A DNA stretch of 64,000 nt from Colocasia esculenta (lineage: Eukaryota; Streptophyta; Magnoliopsida; Alismatales; Araceae): NCBI GenBank assembly GCA_014218235.1, contig CM024755.1:80979960-81043959 (forward strand). The letters are read 5' to 3'. Each line of letters begins with the position of its first letter. Within the stretch, counting starts at the first letter, position 1. Shown here piece after piece: positions 18,901 to 31,070 of this stretch. The notes under the pieces are model-generated. The model was given only the letters and a program-made list of their open reading frames with translations. It had not been told where the DNA came from and made no database searches. The position numbers were made by a program, and so were the translations under genes.

Positions 18901-21900
18901 TACGATATAAAGCTGATGTTGGAACACTGTAATTTTGTCAGCATCCTCACCTTTGCTACACAGCTTAGCTTATTAAAAATAGGCCTCTTGTGATACGGCG
19001 GGGCGTTTTTTTTCATTTAGAGATTCCCTTCTCTGTTCTTGTTGTAGTCTATACTGTTCTCTATATTTTGTTCTTTTGGTCCATCTGATGTCTCTGCCAT
19101 CTTGATGGACGTATGGTGCTGACTATTATAGTATTGTACCCAGTGGGAGCTCCTTTGGGCTCCCATTATTTATATTTTTATAATTTACTTGAGTTCTGGC
19201 CTTGCCACTCCAAAGAAAATGTCAGGCAAACAGCTCAAGAAAATCCTAGTGCACATGATTGCTAATGTGATCCATGAGATTTCAATCAAGAGAGGACATC
19301 TTCATGTAGTTGTTGACTGCTGTTGTCTTCTCCACCTTTGATGCCAGTAATAGAGTTCTTCAAGACACTTTGAAGCTTGCAATGCCCTCTTCTCTCCTTC
19401 ACTTCTTTCCCTGCTTCTCTCGGTGGACAATCTCCTGATTACTTGGTCAATGTATGGGAAAGTGTCTTCCACAGTAGATTTCTTCCCTGAGTGGACTAAT
19501 TTCTCAATTGCATGGATCAGAAACTAGCTAGGTTGGAAGTATTGGTCACTAGTTTTTTCATTTGATGCATGCAATTTGTCTGGTTCACTTGTGTTTAGGG
19601 TGTATGGTATAGATAAGGTCTAGACAGAGAAGATCTGAATCATGATCTGATAACAAGAATTCAAACTTCATCCTGATTCCAGCTAGTCTTGACTTTGGGT
19701 TCAGATGTAGATCTGATTTGTAAACTGGGTTTTGGATCTTGATCCTAAATCTGGATGTATTATTGTCATACTTGAATTAGCCATCCAGCTGTCATTTTGA
19801 TGCGTAACCACCAATCATAAATGGAACAAAAGAGGTTTTGTTCTGAAGCTCTTTGCTTTCAACTGAACAAAATTCCATGTTGGGTCACAATTTCTATGCA
19901 GAATGTTGCATAAGGACTCCATAATCCAAAAGAGAAAATTGGCAAATTGCATTTAAATCCTAAAAGATGATATTGTGAGATAAAACATTGTCATCAGCCA
20001 ACAATATAATCTGCTTATTTGAGAAGAAATAGTGGATGCAAAATTTTAGTTGTTAAATGTCAAAGCTACAAATAAATTGGTATATAGAAGGGCGATGACA
20101 ACAGGTAACTGAGTCTGGTAGAAGACCCTGTAAGCCAACAAAAAAGCATAGGTCATATATTGCTCAAATTATAGATATATATGTAGTTCTATTACTAAAC
20201 AACACTGCACATTGGTACAGAATAAAACAAGAAGTGAGAAACATATTATGTTTTCAGATTATCAAAAGGTGGAGCCTCATCCCCACATCTTTAGACTAAC
20301 AATGGGCTCGATATCTGTTCCATCCTCTGAGAAAACAATGATGCATCTGGGTTCTTCTTGTCCTCTGGGGCTTACCCACTTCATGGGATGTAGTTTCTGA
20401 CCTGAAATTACAGTGTGGCTTTGCATAAAAAGATATGAATATTACTCGATGCGCCTGCAATAGGTAACAGACTTCTTTTGGAAAAATAAATTAACACATG
20501 ATCTGGAGCTTAAGGACATGAGGCTGCATATCAGGATGGGCCCCCCTCACGGTGCTGCCTGGTTCCTTGTTGTCCACTCTCCAGTTGGGCAGAAGAGTCG
20601 GGTAAGGGCAGTATTCCATATGTGATATCTGAAGTGATATCCGTCTTTTTTATGTAGAGATAAAATACCTACTTAACTCAGTTATTTGAACAGCAGTACA
20701 AGGACAATGAGGGGGAGCAGGATGATGGATGGGCTGCCCTGCTTCTTCACCTCAACTATTATTTGAGATCTAATGTCCAATGCCAAAGACTAACAGAGGA
20801 AGCAACAGAAACCCTGGACATCAGGACAAAATTGAAAACTATAAAACTGAAGGGTAATGAAAGAGCATCTGATTGAAACGAATTGAGGACAGCATACGAG
20901 CCAGCTGTGAATCTGTGATGTCAAGGAGACACGTTGGCCAAACTTTTCAGGTACTCGTATTATTACAATGACATTGGATAATTGCTTAAAACACAACAGT
21001 GCAGATTTCCTGACAAATTGGGCCAATGAGATCTAGTGGGGAAAGTTTCTATCCTAGGAGCTCAGATTCAAAACAAGGCAGGCCAATTCATCAAGTTGTT
21101 TCAAAATTCAGATTCTCAGACTATGGGCGAAGTTTTTCACAACCTTCTAAAGGATAAGTTTTGTTGGAGGGTAGTCATGGCAAGGATATTTCTTAACATT
21201 TGCACCACTTCCAGGGGAACAAGAGGAAAGCAGTCCATGGTGTGATAGCCGTCATTTTCCCTACACTCTGGTATTCCATGGTTTCTGCTGTTTGTGCCAA
21301 ACTTGCGTTATTGAAGTGACCTTTTCTTTCTGCAAGAAATGTTAATGGAGGAGAGGCATTTCTCCACTCTTTGACGATTGATAAAATTAGTGGTATAGTC
21401 GAACTTCTTTTCCGAATTAAAATGAATTAGTTTGGGGAAATGGGTACGGCAGTAAATGTTTAGAGCTGATCAGGGAAGATTGTTTGCCAAGTCAAATATT
21501 AAAATCAGACCCAGTGAGCTTTGCTTTTCTGAGGTCCCAAAACCGGAGATTTCTGCTTGTATAGGTCTTTTTGGCTTTCCTTGTTTTCTTGGGAAGATAG
21601 TTAGAAGGCCATTATCATTATTCTTCTTTAGGTGGACTTTCAGTGTTTCTGTTTTGGCTATATGATGTTTTAGCAGACACTATAATTTAGGAAATCATCT
21701 TGTGATAATTTTCTCTCTTCTTTATGATGTTTCTGATGACTATGGTAAACATTCTTCCATTAATATATGGTTGGTACCACTTTCCTTCCAGAGGATGAAG
21801 ACCTCTGAGTTGTATGATATATGGAGTTCGTTAGTGTTCATGAGCTCATGATGCTGGTTTATTGTACTTCAATTTTGGAACTAATTTTGCACTTAAAAAT

Positions 21901-22120
21901 GTCATCACGTTTGACGACTTTGATCCCGAGTTTTTGAGATTAACAGAGTGGATTTTTGGAATGTGCTTATGTGTTCAGGGATTTTGGAACTTATTTTTCA
22001 GGCTTCCTGTGGAAATGTTGGCCTACTTTTACTATGTTGAGCAAGGCTTAGGTTCCATTGTTTCAACGTAAAAATTCATGTCCGAAAAGGTTTTCGGAAA
22101 AAAAATCATATAATAGTATG
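18901..22120. other. Unassigned 3.2-kb region
   Basis: No long open frame, no LTR/TIR pair and no protein family recognised on either strand. Around 20500-20600 the plus strand reads LELKDMRLHIRMGPPHGAAW followed by FLVVHSPVGQKSR and a GTAAG, which could be a decayed exon. The rest looks like intron, UTR or aged repeat DNA. Confidence 0.4.
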
Positions 22121-22542
22121 TTTGGTACCACTGAAAAGTTAATCTATGAAAATTTTTTACGCCCGACATCCGACGTTCGGTGGCCGAAGTTCGACCTCCG
22201 ATAGTAGGCTGTCGGTGGTTGATGTCCAGCGCCCGGTGGTCGGAGCCTTGCGCCCGCGACAGGCGGCCAGTGTCTAACGACGCTTGACGTTCGGCGCTCG
22301 GTGTTCGACAGTCGATGTTCGACGTCTAGCGCCTTGCGGTCGGCGTCAGGTGTTCGGCGGCCCGGCGGTCGGCGCTCGACGATTGGTACACCTGACACCC
22401 GACGTCGGATGATCGAGTGATCGACATATGAAACATATTTTTTTAGACTTTTATTTATTTTTAAAAATTGTCTTTAAATAAAATTTTATTGGTAAACAAA
22501 CATCAAATTTTTTTAAGAAAAAACATTTACGTGGATACCAAA
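22121..22542. mobile_element. TIR element with CG-rich repeat core, TSD TATG
   Basis: Left end TTTGGTACCACTGAAAA and inverted right end TTTGGTATCCACGTAAA. TATG flanks both ends (22117-22120, 22543-22546). AT-rich arms enclose a ~240-bp core (22162-22425) made of degenerate ~8-10-bp CGNCGNTCGG-like units. No coding is credible. Confidence 0.6.
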
Positions 22543-22545
22543 TAT

Positions 22546-23065
22546 GGGTGTTCATAGTTTGGTTTGGTTTGGTTTATAGAAGATTTTTAAAAAATCAAAT
22601 TAAACCAAATTCAGATTCAATCTGAATCAAATCAAATCAAAGTCTCTTGAAACCAAATCAAATCAAACCGAAATAAATTTGATAGAAGTTCGGTTTGGAT
22701 CAGTTTAACTTAATAATAAATGGGTCTAGTGTTAAATAATATTTTAATCATTTGTTTCTCTAATGAATTATTATCAAATAAGATTTGAAATAAAATATTA
22801 AATGTTGATGACCATGTTACCCTTCATAATATATATATTTTATGTAAATATATTGAATAAATTTGATAAATTAAAAATTATTATTGTAATTCAATTTAAT
22901 TGGGTTGGTTTGGTTTATAGAGTTTGGAAATCGAATTCTATCAAATTTTTTTTTTTGATTTGGTTTGGAACCAAAGCAAAATTTTTTCATGTTCAAATTG
23001 AACAAAATCAAACCAAATCATTGGTTCGGTTTAATTATTCGGTTTGAATTGAATAGTGAACACCC
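22546..23065. mobile_element. MITE with GGGTGTTCA termini
   Basis: Begins GGGTGTTCATAGTTTGG and ends GAATAGTGAACACCC, an inverted pair. Subterminal repeats of GGTTTGGTTT and AAACCAAA and an AT-rich core fit a common hAT-like plant MITE type. Target duplication unclear. Confidence 0.6.
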
Positions 23066-23254
23066 GTAGTACTAAATAAATAATTGTCTTTTTAATTTTT
23101 CTGTAAAAGTTAATCCTTGAATTTTTTTTCCTATGAATTTGTTTCACAAGCAACTAAATGGATCCTTAGTTGCCAAGTAAAACCGAATAAGATTGGAGAA
23201 AAAGTAAAATATCAGTAGTTAGAAGCAAAACTAATCATGCACAGTCAAGTCGGA

Positions 23255-23636
23255 TTAGGGTTGTGCATTATTCCATTCAAACCGAAAAAAATTATTTGTA
23301 CCGACTTATTTGGTCTAATTTGATTTGGTTTGAAACTCTATTCTACTCGGTTCGATTTCACAAGTTGTGAATCTAGACCAAACTTAATAGATGGAATTTA
23401 TTGTAATTATTATTATATAATATATTATACATATTAAAAATAACTACAAATATACATATTTTTAAAATTTATCATCATTTTAAAAACAGAAATATTAATA
23501 AAAAGATTCACATTTAAATTAATATAAAGTTTTGATTTAAAATGAGTCAAATTGTATCAAAATAGTTTTTATTTAATTTAATTATGGTTGGGGAGATCTA
23601 AAAATTGGGCTAAATCAAACCAAACTCACTTGTGCA
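23255..23636. mobile_element. Probable MITE with TTGTGCA-type termini
   Basis: GGGTTGTGCATTATTCC on the left and ACTTGTGCATA on the right flank an AT-rich core with GGTTTGGTTTG-like words. The TIR match is weak, so borders are approximate. Confidence 0.4.
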
Positions 23637-24166
23637 TAGGGTTGTCAATGAGTTAGGTCGGCGGCTTAACTTGATTTTAGGACGGGTTGTAAGGATTTTT
23701 TTGGTCCGTGACTTTTTAGTTGGTAGTTGGGTCTAAAAGTTTAGTTCGACTAAACTCATGGGTTGGAATCGAATTTTAAGTTTGGTTCGATGTGTCAACT
23801 TAGTATGTTCTATTTTTTCTTCTTCTTTCAAATTCTAAAAAATTTTTAGTTAAAATTATATATTTTTATTTATTTAAAAGTTAAAATTTTCTTTTTAAAT
23901 AAATTAAATAACATCAAAAATTTATTTAATTGAGTGAGATTATAAATTTTATATTATTTAATATATTATTTTATTATTAATTTATTTTAATTTAAGTATT
24001 CGGATCAAATTAGATTTTAGTTGAATTTTATATTTTTATAAAAATATTGAGTTCGACTTGACCCGACATAACTCGAGTTTGGACCAAATTTAGATTTTTA
24101 TATTGATGAATTGAATTTGAGTTGAACTCACTTAAATTCGTTCATAACTTAATCCAGACAGTCTTA
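23637..24166. mobile_element. Probable hAT-like MITE with TAGGGTTGTCAATG terminus
   Basis: Left end TAGGGTTGTCAATGAGTTA, inverted right end TAAGACTGTCTGGATTAAG. This resembles the plant family with TAGGGCTGTCAATGG tips. AT-rich core, no coding. It directly abuts the preceding element. Confidence 0.5.
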
Positions 24167-24286
24167 TGCAGCCTTACCTTTTCATAATACCGGTTGAAGA
24201 AAACACAACATCTAGTGCGACTGTGAGAGAAATGGAGATTTGTGAAAGCGCATCCCCAAGATTAAAATACTACGTTCTCATTGCAA

Positions 24287-24288
<2 letters not shown>

Positions 24289-24323
<35 letters not shown>
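24289..24323. repeat. (CT)n microsatellite
   Basis: About 17 CT units. Confidence 0.95.
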
Positions 24324-24326
<3 letters not shown>

Positions 24327-24984
24327 GACTCATGTTCCGAAACTACCCCACATTAGATGCTTCATTCTTTTTACAAAAAAGTATTACTCCCCTCTTCCAT
24401 TTGATGCTCCCTCTTGAATGAAGCAACCATCCATTGTTACTCTCACCTCTATGATCATACACGTCACTTAGGCTATCATCATTATATACAAGATAACCAC
24501 GATATTATATGCAGTGTATACCTTTGATCCTTTTATTATTGGGAGAAACTTATCCTCCCACAACAATGTAACCATCTCTTATATATAAATACCATTCATC
24601 ACCTCAGCAATAGTGGTGAGTCTGCAGATGGTCGATTTCCAACAAGATTGTAGACCATTGATGGTTTTGAGATTTGGGAATGACAAGTACTTTCTTCTCC
24701 TTAGTGTGGATCTATAGAGGAAATAAAAGATTAGGAGTTAGTAAGTGACAAGAATTAAGAGGGTGAGAGAATTTAAGATCGCGTTTCACCCATTTGAGTG
24801 CTTAGATTGTCGTCTCTTTTTCGGAGGGCTACTAGGAGATTAACTAGATGTTAGTTTCTCCAAATAGTTCCACACGGTTAGTTGACCGTGGGCGTAACTT
24901 CCGGAGGAGTGATCGTTTAGGAATTTTGGGACCATTACAAGATTTTATCATGTATGGACTTTTATCTCTATCTTAATTGTACCA
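24324..24984. other. No gene seen
   Basis: AT-rich DNA with no credible open frame, repeat pair or RNA gene. Confidence 0.5.
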
Positions 24985-26552
24985 TGTGTTGAGTTATGGT
25001 TATGTGAATAACCATAATTATTATTATGATAATGATTATTTTGATTTGTTTTGATGATGACACATTGTTCACCTTGTTGATATATAATATCATTATTTTG
25101 TGATGAACTTAAGTACTTTCATGTTGCATATCATTTGATTAATGTTTGCAATTCATAGATACACTAGCCATATTGAAAGCTTGCTTAAAAGAACATCGAA
25201 TGTTCACATTTGGTCTTGAACAGCCGAAACTGAGACTTCTGCTGATCATGTTTTGATCGCAGCCAATCAAAGTCAGGATTCGACTAGGACTTCCACTGAT
25301 CATATTTGGTCGTAGTCAGTCGAAGCCAGAATTCGACTGGGACTTCGACTGATCAGTTTTGGTCTTTGTCAGTCTAAGTGGAACTTCGTCATATACGAAG
25401 TTAAACTTCGTATATGACGAAGTTCCACTTCGATTGCTCAAGACAAATTTGTCACTATGACTTCGGATGTTCACATTTATAGTTGGTCAGTTGAAACAAT
25501 GGGACTTCGTATATTCATGTTATAGTCTTTGCCAGTCGAAGTTAACTCATGTTAGACATCAATTGCCTCATGTTTAACATAGATTGTCTCATATCGATTG
25601 CTGTAAGTCTTACATCGATTGTTGTTTTAAATTGATGCATATAATTACATTTTCTTCTAAATAATTAAAAATGTCATCTGTGCATGATATCATGTGATTG
25701 GCATGTGTCTCACCTGAAGCACTTGGTACTCACGTATTCCCAAGCACTAGGTCACATGATTAGGGCTATACATATGCCCACATCCCTTCTGGAAAAGAGG
25801 TGAGGAAGAAGCGGGAAAAAGGTGCACTCAGAAAGAGAAGAAGAGCATCCGCCGCCTGGAGAAGTAGAGAAAGAAGAGTTGAGCATTTGGGAAAAACTCA
25901 TCAGAGTTGAGAGAGCTACTAGATTGACGGAATTCATTGTTCTTCTTCCTAATCTGGAGAACCGGCCTCAAAGGAATAGTGTCAAATTCCTCAAGTTTCT
26001 TCGTAGTCTAAGTGTTCTCTAATTTGAGACCACATGCAAATGTTCTCCATCTGTGTATGTGTTTCTGTATATTGATTAATCTATACAAATGTTCTGTGAA
26101 GACTAGTCTCTAATAGAGTGTATTTGATTGTGTGTGTGTGTGTTTTGAGTTGTTTGCTCAAGTGTGTGAACTGAGCCGTCGTGCTCCAAGTGTGTGTGTT
26201 GTATCTCCTTTAAGAGATAGTGTGTGGTTTAATCCTTACAGTGGTGAGGGGTGGATGTAGGAATCACTTATTGTGATCTCTAAACCACCTTAAAAATCTC
26301 TTGTGCACTGTGGTTTGCTTGTGTGATTGTGATGTTAATCGCATATATGTTTGCATAGGAGTTTCTGTATACACACTTGATCTAATCTCACACACCTCAC
26401 TCACATAAGTGGATCAGATTTGTGAAGTTCTAATTGAACATATTTTATTAATTGAGGTAATTTTTAATTGCCTAAGTTTCTGCTGCAAATTGTAACATAT
26501 CTGTTCAACCCCCCCTTTCTAGATCTGTTTCCCCTGCTCATTTGATCCTACA
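24985..26552 (+). mobile_element. Sirevirus-type 5' LTR
   Basis: Begins TGTGTTGAG and ends TTTGATCCTACA, followed by a degenerate PBS (TTTGTATCAAAGTAGG, compare TGGTATCAGAGC). It contains GATGATGACAC near the start, an ACTTCGACT-type palindrome region at 25200-25560, and the U5 words GAGGGGTGGATGTAGGAATC, CTAAACCACC and CAACCCCCCCTTTCTAGATC shared with the LTR ending at 8453. gag follows in the correct orientation. The left border is by analogy. Confidence 0.7.
25376..25430. repeat. Perfect 27-bp inverted repeat, 1-nt centre
   Basis: Arms 25376-25402 and 25404-25430 are exact reverse complements around a single A at 25403. The arms contain AACTTCGTATATGACGAAG. The surrounding LTR has looser ACTTCGACTGATC motifs every ~60 bp, so this is the strongest member of a palindrome-rich zone. 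Confidence 0.95.
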
Positions 26553-26664
26553 ATTTGTATCAAAGTAGGTCAATTTTCTGATTCTGATCCGATTTCATTG
26601 CATTTATTTGCTTCATCTGGTTTGATCCGTGTGTTTACTTCTCAACTGCTACATAATTTGATTC

Positions 26665-28305
26665 ATGGATTCTTGAGGTCTTGTAGCTGAGGGCCATTCT
26701 ATAAATAGACCACCCTACTTCGATGGGTCTGATTATGCTTATTGGAAGAATCGAATGCAAGTTTTTTTTAGAGACCAGAATTATGAAATCTAGAAGATCG
26801 TTGGAAAAGGTCCCTATGAAATCACTGGTGATGAGGATACATGGACCAGAGAAGAAATAAGAAGGGCTACATTAAACTTTATTGCTATGAACATGCTTCA
26901 ATGTGCAGTCCATCCCAAGGAATATGCAAGAGTATGCATGTGTTCCTTTGCCAAGGAAATGTCAGATAAGTTTCAGTTGGTGTATGAGGGAACATTGCAA
27001 GTTAGAGAAACTGAAGTTAATTTGTTAGTTTCTGATTATGAAATGTTTACCATGAAGTCTGATAAATCTATATCTAAAATGTTTGCTAAGTTCATGGTAA
27101 TTATTAAGGATTACATTGATGCTGAGCTGGTAAGAAAAAATCTTTGATCCTTATCTCATGTCTGGCATACTAAGGCAACTATGATTGAAGATTCTAAGGA
27201 CTTATCTAAAATCTCCTTGGATGAGCTCATAGGATCACTAATGACCTATGAAATAAATTTGAAAAGAACTAAAGTACACATGCTGAAGGCTAAACCAAAT
27301 GTACTTAAAGCTTCCACAAGTGGAAAAGATAAAGAGAAAGAAAATGATGTTACTGAATCATCTAAATCTAATGAGGATGAGATTGCCCTCATTACTAGAC
27401 AATTCAGAAAATTCTTAACATAAAAAATTGGAAAATACCATGGAAAACACAACAAATTTCTTGGCAAGAAACAGTTTCCATCTTCAACTTCACATTTGAA
27501 CATAAATGACAAGAAAACTAAAAATTTAATTCTGTGTTACAAGTGCAACAAGCCAGGACACATGAAAGGTGAGTGTCCTAAGTTCAAAAGAGATATGAGC
27601 AAGAAATACAAAAAGAATATTAATACGAAAAAGCTAAAAGCAATGCTAGCAACCTGGTCAGATGAATGCCAAAGTGAAGAAGAAGGAGAAAATTCCTCAA
27701 GCTCTGAAGATGAGGAAGTGTGTTTTATGACAAATAGCAATGATAGTAAGGTAAGCTCATCTTTTGAACAATACACATTTGATGACGAGCAAGATGGTTA
27801 TGCTACATTAGTTGAAAAATATTCTAAAATAAGAAAAGAGAACAAATATCTGAAAAAGAAAATTGAAAATGCTATTCATGATAAAGCTCTAACTAGTAGA
27901 ATGTCTGAACTTGAAAAGGAAATCTTTAAACTTAGTGATGAAAGGGAAGAAATTCTGAATGAATTGAATAAATTCAAAATCATGTCTCAGAAGGCTAATA
28001 ATGAGACAAAGAAGTTATCAGAGAAAATGCAAATGCAACAAAAGGAAACACAACAAACAATTGATGAAATTGAAAAACTTAATAAGTTGTTGACTGAAAA
28101 GGATCAAGTGATAAGAAATTTCACAAAAGGAAAAGAAAATCTTGATGCCTTGTTGGGACTGAGAATGAATGCTAAAAAATATGGACTGAGATTTACCATA
28201 GAAGAAACAACAAGAATTAAAGCTTCTGAGAAGAAAGAAAAACTTTCAAAAATTTCTTTGATAAAAATTGTTAAAAGCAACAATTTAGAAAATAGAAATA
28301 AATAA
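26665..28305 (+). pseudogene. Ty1/copia gag (UBN2 type) with CCHC knuckle
   Basis: One frame runs from the ATG at 26665 to 28305, about 547 codons, with in-frame stops at 26674, 26791, 27145 and 27421. It reads RPPYFDGSDYAYWKNRMQVF (the start typical of UBN2 gag), then ISLDELIGSLMTYE, then a zinc knuckle CYKCNKPGHMKGEC, an acidic Ser/Glu stretch and a long coiled coil (ENKYLKKKIENAIHDKALT onward). A coiled coil after the knuckle is usual in Sirevirus gag. A functional gag would form the particle; this copy cannot be translated through. Confidence 0.85.
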
Positions 28306-28639
28306 TTGTCAAAAGAAACATCTAAAATAATAAAGAAATAGAACAAAATTGATGTGCCTAAGCAAAAGAAACTAGACATGTCGACACAAGTCCAACATAG
28401 ATCGACCTATCCAGTTCTAAAAAATAAAAAGATTCTACATAAAAATTCAAACAAAAAATTAAAAAAATAAAATGCAAAAAACATAGTTTCATGATGTTAA
28501 CTGGAGGTCCAAAGCGTCTTATCAATCCAATTGGATTAATTCTTAGAATTAATGGTACCATAGACCTAATTAGTATAACTCTCATTCATTCTATCCAAAA
28601 TTTTCAAGACATCAACATAACTTTTGGTCTGGATTTTCA

Positions 28640-29016
28640 CACATGAACAAACATGCCAAAATATATAATTTCCTTATTTCTGAAAGAAAAAATACTGATG
28701 TTTACATTTCAAATCATAATGTCCAACTATCAAAAAAGGAAGTCATTTCAAAAGTGAAACACAAACAAAAAATGACTCAAATGTGGGTTAAAAAAGATTT
28801 ACTACTTCTGTTCAATCAAACTGATGGTCCCAACAATGTTTGAGTACCAAAATATTTTCTTCTCTGATTTAAATTGTGCAGGAAGGCCGTACACCCAGCT
28901 CAAATGTGTGGTATCTTGATAGTGGGTGTTCACGACACATGATTGGAGACAGAACCAAGTTCTCATGTCTGATTGAAAAGGAAGGAGGATCAGTCACATT
29001 TGGAGGTAAAAATTAT
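28640..29016 (+). pseudogene. Copia gag-protease junction and protease start
   Basis: QMWVKKDLLLLF (28780s) is followed after stops by SNVWYLDSGCSRHMIGD and EKEGGSVTFGG. WYLDSGCSRHMTGD is the hallmark of Ty1/copia protease, with DSG as active site. The reading breaks at 29016, exactly where an LTR head of another family begins, so integrase, RT and RNase H are missing. Confidence 0.75.
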
Positions 29017-29240
29017 TGTCCCTGGTTTTGATGATGTCATGAACCAAATATAACTATCATAAATATCTAAGGATTCTCTAACACATGTTTACTTATGATA
29101 GAAAATTCTCAAAGTCAAAAGATCATTTGTGTGTCGACACACATTGCCCTGAAGGTCGACACACATGGCTCAGTTAATGACTTACTGATGTGCAGTGAAC
29201 TACTTGAGTTGACACTAGTCAATGCTCAGGTCGACACTGT
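29017..29240 (+). mobile_element. LTR head fragment (TGTCCCTGG family), plus orientation
   Basis: Starts TGTCCCTGGTTTTGATGATG, the same head as the minus LTR ending at 30844, and includes four GTCGACAC/GTTGACAC words. It runs for 224 bp and is cut by the end of the minus LTR. Confidence 0.65.
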
Positions 29241-30844
29241 TGTGTATGGAATGAATATCTAGAGGGGGGGGGTGTGAATAGATATTGACCACTTAAAAAT
29301 TAGGAACTTGTGACTATGATCAAATTAGACTAGGCGACATATCCAATGCACAACAAACCACACAATGCAAGCAAAAATTTTAAGGTGGTTCGGTTCCGGT
29401 GTGGAGACCTACATCCACCCCTCACTAAACCAAGTGAGGCTTCTCTAACAAATCAATTATGTGAAACACTCACACCACTGCTAATTCACAGCTTCTTACA
29501 GTCTGCTGATTCACAGCTTCAAGATTGTTTCAATCTTACAATCCTTACACACAAAGTGTAGGATCAATCTATCTACTCCAAACGGAGCAGACAACCAAAC
29601 AAATTTGAGTAAAGAAGAAATAGGAAAAATCAAACGAGAGAGATTTCTGAAAAATTACAGAAATGTTTCAAACTCTCTGTGTGCAGTTCCACTGATGATT
29701 AGATCTGATCAGTTTTCTCCTCAAACTCCCAACTGCATCTTCCTCAGGCTTGAGTTCATCCGATTCCTCTCCTGGTTGTAACTTGAAGGATCAATTGTCT
29801 CTAAAGTTGGTTGAATTCTGATGCTCTGCTTTAATTGATCAACAACAGGTCTTCGTACGGGAAGAATACACACTCCAGCATCTTCCCCTCTTGATGAGTT
29901 GACTGCTCAAAGGCCCGCTCTTCTCTCTGAACTCAAGCTCTGCTCTCTCTGTACTTTTTCGCTCTCTGATGCACTACACTTTTTCCCTTGTGTGCGATTC
30001 TTTTCTGCAGTGGACGACGCGCTCCTTTTTGATCTGCTTCATAGAATCTTTTTAGGTGGGCCCCTCAACAGAATCTCAAATAATTGGGAGATACTTTTTC
30101 CGCCAAAAAAGGGTACCTTACAGAACCTTGTAAGGTGTACCCGAAATCCCAATCATTGGATCTCGAGTCACGTGCCTGGAACTTATGTGTTGGCAGATAC
30201 TTTTCATCACTAGAGTACAAGTGTCAGAGAGTCGACACACCTTGAGCATAGTGTCGACGCACATATAGACCTAGACTTGGACCGATGAAGATGCTTCAGA
30301 AGAGTCGACTCCAAGCCTTCATGAGTTGACCTCATCCAATTTACTACTGTTTTGACTGACTATCCATGAGTATAGAGTTGACCTGTAGCATCTTAGTGTC
30401 GGCCTTACATAATGGTAGAGTCGACCTAACCTTCATCTAGAGTCGACCTAACCTTCATTTGGCGTCGACCTGGTAGACTGGTAGAGTCGACCTGATCCTC
30501 ATCTAGAGTCGACCTTATACAATTCCTTTCCTTCAGTGCTAGCCAGAAAACCAACCAGCGTCGACCTGTTCTTCAAGTAGTGTCGACCTTATGTGATACT
30601 TTGAACTTCTGCGCTAATGGAGATCCATTAAGCATCGACCTAACCTTTGAATAGAGTCGACTCATGTGCATGACCGAACTTTAATAACTCACTCATTGAT
30701 ACATGTATGTCAACCTATGAAGCAACCAGAGTCAACACACAAAAGAGAACTTTTGACTTTATGAAATTTCCTGTGATACAAAAAACTTGTGTTAGATATT
30801 TATGACATTTTGTTTGATTTATGACATCATCAAAACCAGGGACA
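29241..30844 (-). mobile_element. Sirevirus-type 3' LTR, minus orientation
   Basis: Read on the minus strand it starts TGTCCCTGGTTTTGATGATG and ends CATTCCATACACA, preceded by CACCCCCCCCTCTAGATATTC and GAGGGGTGGATGTAGG, the shared U5 words. A polypurine tract abuts its start at 30845. Many GTCGAC motifs populate the U3 half. About 1.6 kb, close to the 24985 LTR. No second LTR is in the window. Confidence 0.75.
30220..30670. repeat. GTCGACC/GTCGACAC motif array in the minus LTR
   Basis: About 15 GTCGAC (or one-base variant) words in 450 bp, most as AGAGTCGACCT or GTGTCGACC. Two tandem phrases, TCGACCTAACCTTCATCTAGAG and a variant, repeat head to tail near 30425-30470. Confidence 0.85.
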
Positions 30845-30863
30845 CAAAAATCTCCCCCTTTTT
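30845..30863 (-). other. Polypurine tract of the minus Sirevirus
   Basis: The minus strand reads AAAAAGGGGGAGATTTTTG immediately before the LTR start, preceded by TTGCCATCATC. This is the usual Sirevirus PPT context. Confidence 0.8.
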
Positions 30864-31070
30864 GATGATGGCAACAATAAATCATAGAAGTTTTGATTGT
30901 TGGATGAATCTCATATATAATCAGGTCACCATACAAACACAAGCAATCCACACAAGCCATCCACACAAGTTCACACTAAAACATTTCACACAAGCACTTT
31001 GATGATTTTATTGCTGATAAAAGTGTGTTACAAGTAGAAATAGAAAAATACATCAAAGTACATCACAATA

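Noticed and set aside
18901..22120. Host protein-coding gene
   Set aside because: No open frame over 100 codons and no recognisable domain; splice-like words alone are not evidence.
25376..25430. Genuine loxP site or cloning-vector contamination
   Set aside because: Half-site order is reversed, there is no 8-bp loxP spacer, and ACTTCGACT-type words recur throughout this LTR.
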